NCBI GenBank assembly: GCA_021613535.1
Contig: CP075493.1
Span: forward strand, 12,958,001 to 13,022,000
From: Adineta vaga
Taxonomy: Eukaryota; Rotifera
Reading direction: 5' to 3'
Length of the DNA: 64,000 nt
Shown here: positions 43,430 through 55,239 of the stretch, one piece after another
Layout of the letters: each line of letters begins with the position of its first letter
Numbering within the stretch: position 1 is the first letter of the stretch
Made by a program: the position numbers and the translations under genes
The notes under the pieces: model-generated
What the model was told of the DNA's origin: nothing
Seen by the model: the letters and a program-made list of their open reading frames with translations, nothing else
Databases searched by the model: none

Positions 43430-44824
43430 ATGGATAATCTTCGTTTACGTGCTATTATTTTAAATCTTCAAGATCGTCTTAGTGATGATGATCGACGACG
43501 TCTCCATTTCTACCTTGGAAATGATGTTCCACGACGAATTCGTGATGATCCAACACTTGATGGAACTTTGAGTCTTATGGAAACTCTTTTCGATCAAGAT
43601 AAAATTAAAGATAATGATTTTACTTATCTTATCAATGCATTCGAAGAAATTCAATGTTTTGATGCTGCAAGATTACTCAAAGGTAAATATATCTATGGTT
43701 TATGTAATATTTTTCTTATTTGACTGTTATTTGTAGAGTATCGAAATCGAAATCGTGCAAGTGGATTAAATGAATCAGTGCAAAGTTTATCAGCAATTAT
43801 GCCAACTTTAACGAATTTAGTTATTCAAGATCAAGAAAAAGATAACCATGAAGAACAAGAGGATAAACTTATTTTTGACACATGTAAGTAATCAGTAAAA
43901 TAATGTGATATTTTTATTTTACTTCAATATTCATATAGCTCCAAATCATCAAGAAAATAATGAGAATAATCTAACGAGTATTAATCATGATACGAATATC
44001 GATCCGACTGAAGTTACTCCGATGAGCGATAATAGAAACGAACGTGTCGTGAAATCAAACAAAACGAAATTGTCAAAGAAATACATATTATTATGTATTT
44101 TGATATTTTTTCTTACAATTACAGGCGTGATACTTTTTTCTTACTGGTATGCAGTGGAGTTTCGTAAATTAAAGAAAAATAGCGATGAAATTAAGAAAAT
44201 GATCAGCGAAACGAAAATAAGTGGAAATAAAACTGCTGAAACAGCAAAGCAATTGGAAAATCAATTGGAAAAGTTCGAAAACGAAAGTATGTTAAACCTT
44301 CTGTATCATTCATATACACACGTAAAATAATTATTTTGTTTCCTATTTATTCTATTATAGTACATTTTATAACAGGAAATCTTTCAGAAGCTGCTAAAAA
44401 TTTCAACAAAACGCTTGCTTATCTACAGAAATCTCGCCCTTCCGAATATCAAAATTTAGCTAGAACTTACAATAATCTTGGCAAAGCTTATTTCCAAATG
44501 GAAAACTATTCTCATGCACTTACAAATTACGAGAAAGCACTTGAAAATGAAAACAAATCTCTTCCTCATAACGATACAGATATACTTATTAATTACAACA
44601 ACATCGCTCTCGTACATTTTAAAATGAAAAACTATATAAAATCTCTTGAAAACTACAATAAGACATTGGAAATTCAACAAAAAACTCTCAATGCAACACA
44701 TCCAGATCTTGCCATTACTTACGACAGCATCGGATCAGTATATTTAGCAATGGAAGAGAATGCAAAAGCTCTGGAGTACTATACAAAGTCACTGAACATT
44801 CAACTTCACCCTAAAACTAACTGA
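43430..44824 (+). CDS. DED-like, single-TM, TPR protein
   Basis: Four exons: 43430-43682, 43737-43883, 43939-44286, 44361-44824; 403 residues. Residues 1-85 are a helical bundle resembling a death-effector domain (LRLRAIILNLQDRLSDDDRR, then LHFYLGNDVP, then FEEIQCFDAARLLK). A charged linker leads to a TM segment (YILLCILIFFLTITGVILFS, about residues 190-212) and a short coiled coil (KKNSDEIKKMISETKISGNK). The C-terminal exon has three kinesin-light-chain-type TPRs (YNNLGKAYFQMENYSHALTN, YNNIALVHFKMKNYIKSLEN, YDSIGSVYLAMEENAKALEY). The layout suggests a membrane-anchored adaptor that links a death-fold scaffold to TPR-mediated binding. The DED call is by pattern only; CARD or another death fold is possible. 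AATAAA at 44951-44956. Confidence 0.65.
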
Positions 44825-46339
44825 GTTATCAGTTATCGAAGAGACTTGCTGTACTTTCAACTGATTTTTGTCACATTATTATTGGAAATTGCACATTAGA
44901 TTTTCATTTTAATTCTATGTTTGTTTATTTTCTCTGAAAAGAAATAGATTAATAAAGTAAACGTATTCCTTGTTCGTTGAATAGAATAACATGATTTGGT
45001 CTACACAACCCATAAGAAATTATTATTTTGGCTAATATTATGAATACTAAAACACATGTAAGTTATTAGTATGGTATATACGTTCGAATTTTATTGATTG
45101 AAAAAACAAGTCCATGCGTATTTCTATATCTAATAATTTATAAACTTGTGAATATGATCAAAAATAATCATCTGAGTTAATTGTGATTAAGGTATTCATT
45201 GTGTTCATATTTCTTTAAATCTACTAAATGTGTAAGTATAACTGATGTTTATCTACATTTGATATTGATCTGATTTATTTTCTCTGTAGTTTCAACTTTC
45301 AAAATTCTAATTTTTGTAATTTAAATTACACGATATTATTATAAAAAATTTAAAACCAGTTTCAATAATATCGTTTCTTGACATTTGACAAAAATTTCCT
45401 ATTTTAATTTCAAAATGACATGTTGACATATTGTAAAAACAAGTAGACAAATAATCAATGGTGAAACTGTTTATATTGTTCTCCTAAATGGAGGAAAAGT
45501 TCATGGATTTGCAACGAATGAAGAACTCTTTTATTACTGTTGTTATAGCAGAATATACTTCTTCTGCTATAAGTGTATTCTCTTATCTCTGTCACGTCTC
45601 GGCATGTTATGTTCTGTTCTATTTCACAGATTGTGAGTATTTAGACGAGTGAAAGGGAAAACGAAAAGGATTGATGAATAAAAACGTAAGAACTGTATTT
45701 GGCGAAGGTACAAAATCCTTTAATATTTTATAAAGCACTTAAAAAACAGGAAAAAAAAGATTTATTATATATTGTAAATCCCTAGAGCTTCAATATTTAC
45801 AGTGTAGTTTTTTTTCTTTTTTGCATGTTGTAGGATGATGGTAAACTTAGCTTTAATCAGTAAAAAATCGCTCTCATATCATACTGTGATTTTTTTGTAT
45901 AGTAAGTTGTAGCAATGCATCATTATTAAGAGAATAACGTTAGAAAATCTAGTCATATGTTAGAGATAAATTGATCTAGATAGTTATGTTTCTCCAGATA
46001 ATATGCAGATCACGGTTTCTAATAGGGATTTCGCGAAATGAAATACAATCAATGATGGAGTTCCTACAATACCGCGGTCTTCAAGCAAGTAACTGTGCGT
46101 CTAACGTCCGTATCTACTTAAATATTTTTCCGTGAGGATTTGATAAAAGTGAAAACATCAAAAGATGACAATATTTTACATTCTCTCTATCTTTTATTTG
46201 ATATCAGTTTCGTCCTCCACATTTTAAGTCGTTATCATTATCAGTACTGGTTTTCTCCAGCTATTCGAAATAAAGCAAGCTGTTTGCATCATCTCATATT
46301 GGACATTTAACATATACGATCAAATCTATTTAGTAAAAC
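44825..46339. other. Long intergenic stretch
   Basis: AT-rich, with AATAAA for the DED-TPR gene at 44951-44956. No open frame above 60 codons is evident and I recognise no repeat. Confidence 0.4.
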
Positions 46340-48703
46340 ATGAGTTATTTGGATAATAATATAACATTAATATGGTTAAATACGACAAGAAATGAGGATA
46401 ATGATGTTTATCGCAACACACGTGATCAGTTACAAAAAATTAGTCAACATCAAAAAACCTTCGTTGATTCAAATGAATGTATAAGTTATATGAAAACGGT
46501 TGGCGAAACAAAAATACTTTTAATTATTGCTGAAACTTTCGTGGATAATGTTTTACAATAAATAGATGCATTGGAAACAGTTTTGTGTATTTTTATTGTC
46601 TGTAATCGTGAACATTATGATGAATATATGCAACGGAAATATCCCACCAATGTCGTAACTATTCCGACTCAAGAAGATTCTTTAGTTCAATTAGTTCAAT
46701 GTCGTACACGTCTTGAAATTGAAGAAGCAACATTTTCAATTTTCGATGAGGATGAAAAATCAGCAAGGGATTTCAAAGCAGAATTTCCTTCGTTCTTATG
46801 GAGTCGACTATTCATCGATGTATTAAGACCGTTCCCCAATGACAGAGAACAATCTATGAAAGAAATGTTGGATGTCTGTAGAGAACGATACAGAAATAGT
46901 CGGGTCGATTTAGAAGAGATTGAAAAGTTTTGTACAACGTATGAAAAGGATAAAAATGCTATCAATTGGTATACGAAAAATAATTTTATTCACCGTATTT
47001 TAAATGCCGCTTTAAGAACAGGGAACATCGATTATCTATATTATTTTCGTTTCTTCATCAGTGATCTGTGCGAACAGTTGAGACAAAAACGACTGAAAAA
47101 TCCTGATAACTTAACATTATATCGTGGACAGCGGATCACTAAATCGGAAATCGATCGATTCAAACAAAATATTGGTTCATTAATAGCTATAAATGGTTTT
47201 TTATCGACGTCTCGCAAACGTGCTATCGCAACCTTCTTTCTACGTCAAAGATTATCTGAACTAAGTCCTATACAATCGGTTCTTTTTGAAATCACCACTG
47301 ATGCATCATTTAAATCTGTTATATATGCTGATATTCAACATCTGAGTGAAATTACTGATGAATGTGAAGTTTTATTTACTTTATTATCAGTTTTTCAAAT
47401 ACAAGAGGTTTATTTCGATGACAAAGTTCTCAAAGTTTGGATTATTAAAATGAGTTCAAGGAACGAAAAATCGACAATAGTACAAAAGTACATTGATGCA
47501 GTGAAAAACGAATACAAAGAGTTGAGTACGGATGTTATATATCCACATCTTCTTATTACTATGGATGAACTAGCAAAGGCTGAATCATATATAAATCGAA
47601 TGTTATCAACGACAGCAGAAAATACTTTGGAAAATGCTGCATTGCTAGTTGAAATGGGTTATATTCATATACGTAGACATGAATATAGAAAAGCACAAGA
47701 AGTATTCAATCGTGTATATGCTACTCGAAAAGAATTGCTACGTGAAAACGATACACGCATTGCTCGATCTTTGAACGATTTAGCCACAGTCTTCTCTTTC
47801 GTTTCTAACATAAAGGAAGCAATTGAATGCAATGAAAAAGCTCTTTCGATTGATAAAGAAGCATTCAGAACTGACCATGTATCGGTTTCAAAAGACTTGA
47901 TTTATTTGGGACAGAATTACGAAGCGATCGATAAATTAGATAAAGCATTGGCTTATTTCGATAAAGCCCATCAAATGCAAAAACGTCTGTTCGGTTTACA
48001 TACAGAACATCCGAATATTGCTACTACCCTGTTGAATATTGGTTTAATCCATACAAAAAAATCTGATTATCAACATGCTCGTACTTGCTTTATGGAAGCA
48101 CTACGAATCTATGAAAATACACTACCTTGTGGCCATGATCAAACAATAAAAGTATTTTTAGCAATCGTAGACAGTTATATTGGTAAAAAAGATTTTCGAA
48201 GTGCATCCGAATTCTGTGAAACAAAACTAAAACAATATCAGTTAAATTTAGGATTAAATCATCCATGTATGGGGAAAATTCGCAAACTAATGGGTTATAT
48301 TGCATTTAAGAATGATAACTATGAAGATGCGTTCATTCTGTTCGAAGAAGCATTGCAATTATTGAATGAATACAAGGTATATGAGAATGAGTCGATTCTG
48401 GACTGTTTAAAATATCTTGCCGAAACAGAAAAATACAGAAATAATTACGATAGGGCTTTGATTTATTTAGGTAAAGCATACAAAATTCAATTAAATATAT
48501 ACTTACCTAATCAACCTCAAATTGCTCATACATTGCGACAGGTTGGCCTAATTCATATGCATTTTAAAATATATGATAGAGCAGCAAAGTATTTAAACAA
48601 TGCTTTAGAAATGTTCGGAATCAATTTCAAGAACGATCATGACGACGTCAAGATTACTCTGGAACATCTTAGAAGAGTGAATCAGATACTACGCAGATAC
48701 TAA
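46340..48703 (+). CDS. ADP-ribosyltransferase with TPR tail, one in-frame stop
   Basis: One continuous frame of 787 codons broken only by TAA at 46559-46561 (codon 74). Residues 1-130 match the N-terminal module common to bdelloid ART proteins (NITLIWLNTT; LCIFIVCN after the stop), of unknown fold. The catalytic domain is an arginine-type mono-ADP-ribosyltransferase with the R-S-E signature: Arg262 in LYRGQR, Ser-Thr-Ser at 289-291 in GFLSTSRKR, and E341-x-E343 in DECEVLF. From about residue 390 on there are seven or more TPRs of the kinesin-light-chain type (LNDLATVFSFVSNIKEAIEC, LNIGLIHTKKSDYQHARTCF, LRQVGLIHMHFKIYDRAAKY). It would transfer ADP-ribose from NAD+ to a target held by the TPRs. 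The stop could make this allele inactive; an internal in-frame ATG at 46628 could still initiate upstream of the catalytic domain. Confidence 0.8.
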
Positions 48704-50310
48704 CGCTATTATTTTCAAGTTCATCAGTCCCCTTTCTATTCTTTATTTCTTTGCTTGTTCTCTTATACTATAGTATAAACTAAATATCATTCTCGTCATT
48801 TCAAGCATTTCAAAAAAGCAAATAAATCAGAAAGAAAACTTCAATTTTTATCAGAGTTTGATGAAAATTTAACGACACCGCATTACTTGCCCATGTTGTC
48901 ACTAGATTTTCACTGTTATTCATGATTATATGACTAGTAGTCATGGAATGTCATATCAAATGATGTCGTTTGTTTTAGCGATATAGTTTTATATGATCTA
49001 GTCATCGATGCTATTAGTGATATTTTTGTTGTATAGCTCGTAATTAAATGAACAGTACTAGTACATACTCGACTTTTGCATCTTATAAGCTTTGAATCAG
49101 ATGATTTTTTGATACATCGAGTTAGTTCCATTGATTGATGTGTTTGAGAACGAATAACGCTCACAAACATCTGTTTTTACACAAGAAAATAGGAGCACAT
49201 TCGTAATCATCGGTAAATGAGAATTGAAAGAGACTATTGAAATAAGTTGTGGACATTCAATAGCAACAGTACTGTCGTCTAATATATATTTTGGGATAAA
49301 TGACACTTTTAAGCGATGTGAAAATAAACGTTTGTACGAGGAATACATACGAGTTGTTCAGTGATTCGAATGAAAAGAAAACAGAGGAGCAAATTCATTT
49401 GAACTAAATTTACTGCTTTTGTAATACGCATAATATTTTATTAAAAACATGCACATTTAAATGAAAGAGAAATAGGTAGATTTTTAATATATTACTTCAA
49501 TATTTATAAATAACAAAGGACGTTTATTAGCTGATACTCATCGTACGTTATTGAAATAATCTAACTGTAAATTTCATTATCTATATCATGCACATCTTCG
49601 AGATCGATTGATGGCTGAATCGCTTGTGGGATTACAACTGGGTTTGGCCATCGAAGGTCTGAATATGAGTACAAAACAATGCTGCAGCTTATAATGGTGC
49701 TCACATAAAAAAATACAACGATGCAGGAGAGTGACACTGACAAGAGAAATGACAACGATAGGGAACCAATTTTTTTGCAGATGTAACAAAATAAACCACA
49801 GTATTGGTCGGAAAATAACATGAGAATTGAACAACGAAGTTGACTATAATCATACGGCGATTCACAGGAATATAAAAGGATGAATACAAAATAGAATAAG
49901 CCTATGTGCACTCGGCAATACATTTAAATGAAAAAGAAGCCAATGGCGTTCACTACAAACAGAAGTCATAAGAATAAGATGATTTATATCAAGATTATAG
50001 TGAGTCCAAGTCCAGAAATCACCGAAGATTTTACTTTCAAATCGAACGTATGATTTAAAAAAAGACCATACTTAACTTGATGTATTAATATTGACGTCGA
50101 TACCGAATCAATCGAATTCGAAACGTTTAACTCAGTTCATGTATTTAGTATAATGAGATTATTTTTGGATTATCATATTTCATAACAGTCGTGCTAATTC
50201 CCGTTTTAACTTACGTTGAAAGCGTTTCAGCAGAATATATTTCCCAACTAAATGAAGCTGTATCCTATTTTGAAGATAAATGTGACGCATAAAATATTTT
50301 TAATAAAAAT
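48704..50310. other. Intergenic region with one doubtful minus-strand frame
   Basis: AT-rich. A 120-codon minus-strand frame at 49561-49923 has one hydrophobic segment (SLSLSFLLSVSLSCIVVFFY) and an acidic tail (SIDLEDVHDIDNEIYS). It could be a last exon of a membrane protein but has no family resemblance. The rest holds no supported feature. Confidence 0.35.
49561..49923 (-). CDS. Hypothetical membrane protein or terminal exon (doubtful)
   Basis: 120 codons from ATG to stop. It has two or three hydrophobic stretches, Cys- and Ser-rich, and an acidic C-terminus ending DIDNEIYS. No homologue is recognised. The neighbouring GPCR stops 388 bp upstream of its ATG on the same strand. It may be chance. 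Confidence 0.25.
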   Translation of the reverse strand: MYCRVHIGLFYFVFILLYSCESPYDYSQLRCSILMLFSDQYCGLFCYICKKIGSLSLSFLLSVSLSCIVVFFYVSTIISCSIVLYSYSDLRWPNPVVIPQAIQPSIDLEDVHDIDNEIYS

Positions 50311-51610
50311 TCAATGTGCACATCTCAATCTACGTGGTATGAACAATCGAGAAAAAGTCATTCGTAATTCTTTCGAAGTCGACACATAGACAAGAACATC
50401 TAGAGCTGAATTTGTATAACCTAACCATGAAAATATTTTAAATAAAAGTTCATGATTTTGTTCGTCTTTTAAACGAATAAGAAAGACACCACTTAGACTG
50501 AAATAGACAAAATATGGTAACCAACAAAAAACGAATACACCCATAATAATACCAATAAATTTTGCTGCTTTTTGATTTTTCGAAAACTTCCTCCAAAATG
50601 TATTAGTTTCAGTTTGTCGTCTTTTAATTCGATGCAATGATTTCTTTCGACTGCTATTAAGTATTTCAATATCTGGATTTTGATATTTACCATGATGAAT
50701 ACGAAGTATGATTAATTCAGGTGATAATCGACGTTGTTCTAATAGATCACTTGATGTTTCTTGTATAATAGTTTCATTCGTACTTATTGTTAATCGATTT
50801 TTATTTTTTAGACGAAATTTTGGAATGAATGATTTTGCTGATTTTCTTCGAGAATGATGTTTATAACCAGAACAGAGTGCTAAAGCTTGTTCTCGAGCTG
50901 CGGCATAGACTTGAATATAAACATAGATCATTACAAATAATGGAAGATAAAATGAAACAATCGAGATAAATAATATATAATACGGATTATTTGGAAAATC
51001 ACATTCTTTAAATATACCAGTTGAAGTTTCGTTTAACATCATTGATTGTCCTAAAATCAAATATCAATGAAATAGAATGTTTCTAGTCTTTTTACATACG
51101 AGAAATCGCTTGTCTTGTTCCAAAATAAAGTACTGGTGGAAATGAAACAGTCGCTGAACATATCCAGATCATTGGCAATACACAATACCATTTCTTTGCT
51201 AGAAATGAATTGGGATATTCCATTGGTTTTGTAATTGCTATATAACGATCTAAACCAATCGTACATAAACCAAAAATCGATGCTGTAGATGCAAATATAT
51301 CCATTGAATGCCAATAATCACATAAGAATGTAAGATGTCTTCGAAATAGAAAATATTCATCATCCGTCATTTCAAATATGAATGCAAATGGCATAACAAT
51401 CAATCCAACTAAAAGATCAGCAAAAGCTAATGAACCAATGTAATAATAAGTTGATGTATGTAATGTAGATTTACGAATTATAGCATAGATAATCAAGATA
51501 TTTCCTAATACAGTCAATAGACATAATAATAAAGAGAAAACAGCAATTGGATATGCTTGCCATTGTATATCAGTAATTGTAATATTCGTTGTTAATGAAA
51601 ATAATTCCAT
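50311..51610 (-). CDS. Class A GPCR, biogenic-amine-like
   Basis: Two minus-strand exons, 51610-51100 and 51050-50311, 416 residues, seven TMs. The signatures are TM1 GN (LTVLGNILIIYAI), TM2 LAFADLLVG, the DRY box in CTIGLDRYIAI, TM6 FVFCWLPYFVYF and a TM7 variant NSALDVLVY (NSxLDxxxY, NPxxY-like). The short N-terminus carries N-glycosylation sites (NITI). A long third intracellular loop (about 110 residues, basic and Ser-rich) favours an aminergic or related receptor coupling to G proteins. The TM3 Asp that binds amines is DIFASTASI (WHSMDIFAS), in the expected place. The ligand is not determined by sequence; octopamine, serotonin, dopamine and orphan options remain. Confidence 0.85.
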
Positions 51611-52001
51611 TACTAGATATCTTTAGAAGAAATTGTGTGTTATATTTCTAAAAGAGTATGTTCTATGGATTATAAAAAGAAAATTAAAATAAACACTTGC
51701 CTTACCCTTTAATCTTAACACCTTTTCTTTTCGCTATCTTGTTTCGTGATAATTAAAATATGAGATCTATTGATGTCTTGTGAGGAAAAAGTCAATTTAA
51801 AAGACATAAAAGAATACCGTGTTATTTACTCGACAAATCAATGTCTTCTGTTGATTGTGTTGAAAGAAGGGAAGGAAAGAAAGAAGAAAAAATATTTCCA
51901 TGTTATTGTTTCTTGTTACAATAATAAACTGATATTGTAAGTAATAGTATTTATTCGTACGGAGCGAACAACAGTTGGCGACAGACATATTGATAGATAC
52001 T

Positions 52002-52040
52002 TTCTTCTTCTTCTTCTTCTCCTTCTTCTTTTTTTTTCTT
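52002..52040. repeat. (CTT)n microsatellite
   Basis: Tandem TTC/CTT units with one interruption (CTCC) followed by a T-run. It yields Phe-rich and Lys-rich artefact frames on the two strands. Confidence 0.8.
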
Positions 52041-52190
52041 TCTGTTATAACACATATTTTTGCTTCATTAACTGTAAATAGTATCAACAACAAAAACAGA
52101 AGTAAAAAATGTAAGATGACTGTTAATTATATAGATAGATCATCATATATTAGAGGTTGTGCGGGAGATAATTGGCACTGTGCATGCACT

Positions 52191-52221
52191 CATCTATTCA
52201 CGTCTATATTATGAATAGATG
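52191..52221. repeat. Perfect 10-bp inverted repeat (hairpin)
   Basis: CATCTATTCA and TGAATAGATG with an 11-base loop. It lies in intergenic DNA with no adjacent T-run or gene end. Confidence 0.5.
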
Positions 52222-52876
52222 TTAGAAGATATTATTTAGTTTTTTAACAAATGCGTCATTTTAGATTAAAAAAAGGTGTTATATTACCTTGAATAAAATA
52301 CAGATAATGCAAATTGCGTATCATTTGATTTTATATGTAATAATTTCTATAAGCCAGAAAATTTGACACGCATGATGATCACATCAACAAAAATTCGTTT
52401 ACAGCAACCTAATCATTATAATCAATTTGCGAACAATTTATTCTACTAATCATCGATACTATAAGTAGATTGTAGACATTTGCAAGATATTTCAAAAGTT
52501 TGTGGACTATTTGCAGATAAAAATCAGCTTATCGAAAAGTTTAATACCAATAGGTATAGTCAATAAAAGCTCCATGGATGCTCTGGATAAATAATATATA
52601 TAATCTTCATATGGAATCAATTGTTTCTCGACGCTTTAATTCAAATATCACAAACAGATCATGCTAAAATGATTCAATTACTTAAAAATAAATGTAACTA
52701 CACGTATATCCAGTATTGTTTTATTAGGTTCATCGTTTTTGCTGATCGAAAACATGCGTTTTATTCATCGAAAATTTTAAAAGTCATTCAGTTTAATAAA
52801 GATAATTGAAATAAAATTATGAGAAAGAAATACAATGAAGATGAATGTTTATGGGGTAGATGATATTTAATATAGT

Positions 52877-54043
52877 TTATTTATATAAAACAACAGCAAT
52901 GTTATCTACGTAACCATTGTTCAAACTTCCGAAAGAGAACTGTATTTTGACAAATACATGTAGAGAACGAGTACGGATCGGTACCAAACCTGTCGCACTT
53001 CGAAATACTAATTTTGTTTCATTTCCTCGATCATGAGCCAATATTGGCCCGATCTTAGTACGATTACCCAGCATGTTATTAGAATTATCTAAGAACATTA
53101 GAGATACTACGGCGTTATCATCCTGACCCAAAAAACCGCCGAGCCATGCGGAAAAATTGAATCGCATCGTTTGATTATCAATAATAAGATGATCAGCTGA
53201 AGTAGTTATATTAATAAATTGCCACATTGAAGTGATTGTTCCCTGTTGACCATAGAAATAACATTTTCCTCGATCGCTAAATCAAGAAAATATAAGAAAA
53301 ATAAAATGTATTATACTTCTAATACCTTGGTCCGGGATCAGTACTCTGCAGACTAAGCAGGTAACTTGCATTATAGATTACTTGAGTAATTGTTCCATTA
53401 TAATTCCATTTCGTTGGATGTGTTACATTTCCGCCAGTTTGACAAGTACCATTTTCAGCATCTCCATTTCTTACCAAGTTAGTATTCATTACTAGAAAAT
53501 CCAAAAGAATTTCGAAATTATTTGTAAAAAAAAAAGAAGATTGAATTTACTTGTTTCGTTTGAAATTGCTCCTATATTTAAAACAGCAACATTTGTTAAC
53601 TCATACTCAAAAATACAATCTACTTACCTTCCGTAGTTAGTGTTGTTTGACTAACGATTGGAGTAGACGAACATACATTCGTTGGCGCTAAAGAAAATAG
53701 TCTCATTGCGATATATCATGTCAATAAAAACTATCTTACCATGATCTTTTCGATAACAAATAACACTTGCTGAAATATTTCCTGATGATTGAATATAACC
53801 TGTTTGACATAGATCAATAAATGTTTTACAAAGTTTTTCATTATGATAGAATACAGCTGTTTGACAGTTATATTCATACACACATTCCCAAATACAAGAT
53901 TGAATCGATGCATCGAACGATAAGGAAACGTTTTTGATAAAACCACAAGAAAAATGCGATTCGAAAACTGAATTTCGATGAATTTGAACGGTAACGATTG
54001 CGTTGATGATTGGAAGAAAAAAACAAGCTGAAAAGTAGTGCAT
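52877..54043 (-). CDS. Secreted protein: PAN/apple-like plus jelly-roll domain
   Basis: Five minus-strand exons: 54043-53740, 53697-53638, 53571-53551 (21-nt microexon), 53491-53326, 53276-52877; 316 residues. A signal peptide (MHYFSACFFLPIINAIVTVQ) is followed by a Cys-rich module with six cysteines in PAN/apple-like spacing (SCGFIKNVS, SCIWECVYEYNCQTAVFY, LCKTFIDLCQTGYIQ). A Thr/Ser linker is encoded by the two small exons. The C-terminal domain is a beta-sandwich with NLVRNGDAENGTC at its start, then GGFLGQDDNAVVSLMFLD and VDNIAVVLYK at its end, the pattern of galactose-binding-like jelly rolls. Probably an extracellular carbohydrate-binding protein. All splice sites are GT-AG and phases sum to 317 codons. 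Confidence 0.7.
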
Positions 54044-54424
54044 TCTCTAATTAATACAACAGAAAAAATAATGTTGACTTGACAGAAATGAATCAAACAG
54101 CTTTAACAAATTGTTTACCATCTCTAACGTTTCTTTTACAAAAGACAACATTGAAAGTTCCTGATTTATATTTTATGAAGTCAATATTTGAAGAAAAAAA
54201 TATGTATGTTCCCTTGGTTAAAAATAGTAGTCAACATTTTCCCCTTAAATCTATATTTGATTTACAAATATTAGTGCTACAAACGACGATTCTGTTTTCA
54301 TTGTAGCTATTCAATTGATAATATGAAATAAAATAGTTTTATGTTATCTAGTTTTTCTCACGAAGATATTAAAAAATCGGCCCATGAATAACATCAGTCG
54401 GTTTTTTGTTTTTAACCATATTAT

Positions 54425-54520
54425 GTTGCTGTTACGGATTTAGATGGAGATGATATACTAGATATCGTTGTCGCCAATAATGGCACAGACAATGTACATG
54501 TTCTCTTACAGACTTGTTAG
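54425..54520 (+). pseudogene. Single FG-GAP/VCBS blade relic
   Basis: VAVTDLDGDDILDIVVANNG followed by TDNVHVLLQTC and a TAG stop. This is exactly the last blade of an FG-GAP protein (D-x-D-G-D-x-x-x-D-I). No upstream blades or TM exon are present, so it is the 3' remnant of a lost gene on the plus strand, whereas both intact copies are on the minus strand. Confidence 0.65.
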
Positions 54521-54662
54521 ATTTTTGCTACATATTTCGTTCATTTTATATGCTCATTAATAAATAGAATTCTTATACCGAATTCTCAATTATTTCAAAG
54601 ATTAATTTGTCTTAAAGAAATTTATAGATATTCATACGTAAAGTATCTTTTGCATAATTAGG

Positions 54663-54782
54663 TCATTCAATTTGAACAGATTTGATGACACATGTATAAA
54701 GTGAATCAATGATAGAAGAACGTCGTGTCGAATAAGTTCCAATGGAGGTGATAGTTACCTTTTCTCGTTCATAATCTGAGTA
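54663..54782 (-). CDS. Possible orphan terminal exon
   Basis: Preceded by a clean acceptor (cttattacag). The frame reads YSDYEREKVTITSIGTYSTR, then about 19 more residues ending SVQIE before TGA. A GTAAAA donor 66 bp upstream would attach just ATG-ATA. The composition looks protein-like but I recognise no family; it may be a remnant of a longer gene. Confidence 0.25.
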   Translation of the reverse strand, partial: YSDYEREKVTITSIGTYSTRRSSIIDSLYTCVIKSVQIE

Positions 54783-55239
54783 CTGTAATAAGAGAAATGT
54801 GAGATCATTTTGTAAAAATTCAACGAGAAAAAGATATTTTTACTATCATAGTCGTGATTTATGGCAAGAAAACTTCATCGAAACAACACACAATAATACG
54901 CGAATGAATTCATTGAAAACTATCGATGAATTTCGATGCTATCTCAGAGTTTTGAAGTTTTCTAATCATTCTTGAGTTTGAATCGCGGCATATTTGCGAG
55001 ATTAATAATATTTGATTTTGTCATGAACATCAATATATGTGATGAACACATGACAAAGCTAATCAAGTTTGTCATGTCTTGTAGTGCGAAAGAAAGTAGG
55101 AAAGAAATGTAGAAATCTTAGTATTGAGTTTCTTAATAAATAGTCGGAAGAAAAAACTCGACATCCAAGAGTATTTTATTGTACTCATTAGATTGCAATC
55201 GATTTATAGATTAACAAGTCTAATTTTATTCTAGACAAT

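Larger units (their letters stand above)
51611..52876. other. Intergenic with CTT microsatellite and a hairpin
   Basis: Contains a (CTT)n tract and a 10-bp perfect inverted repeat at 52191-52221. The open frames here arise from the CTT tract or are short (52621-52809) without features. Confidence 0.4.
54044..55239. other. Intergenic with FG-GAP relic and an orphan exon
   Basis: Holds a 32-codon FG-GAP relic (54425-54520) and a possible minus-strand exon (54663-54782). Other sequence is AT-rich and featureless. Confidence 0.4.

Noticed and set aside
48934-49348. Two overlapping minus-strand frames
   Set aside because: Unremarkable composition and no recognisable domain; likely chance in a 1.6-kb intergenic region.
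51797-52214. Lys-rich and Phe-rich frames on the two strands
   Set aside because: Caused by the CTT microsatellite.
52621-52809. 62-codon plus-strand frame
   Set aside because: Short, no family resemblance, no supporting splice or start context.
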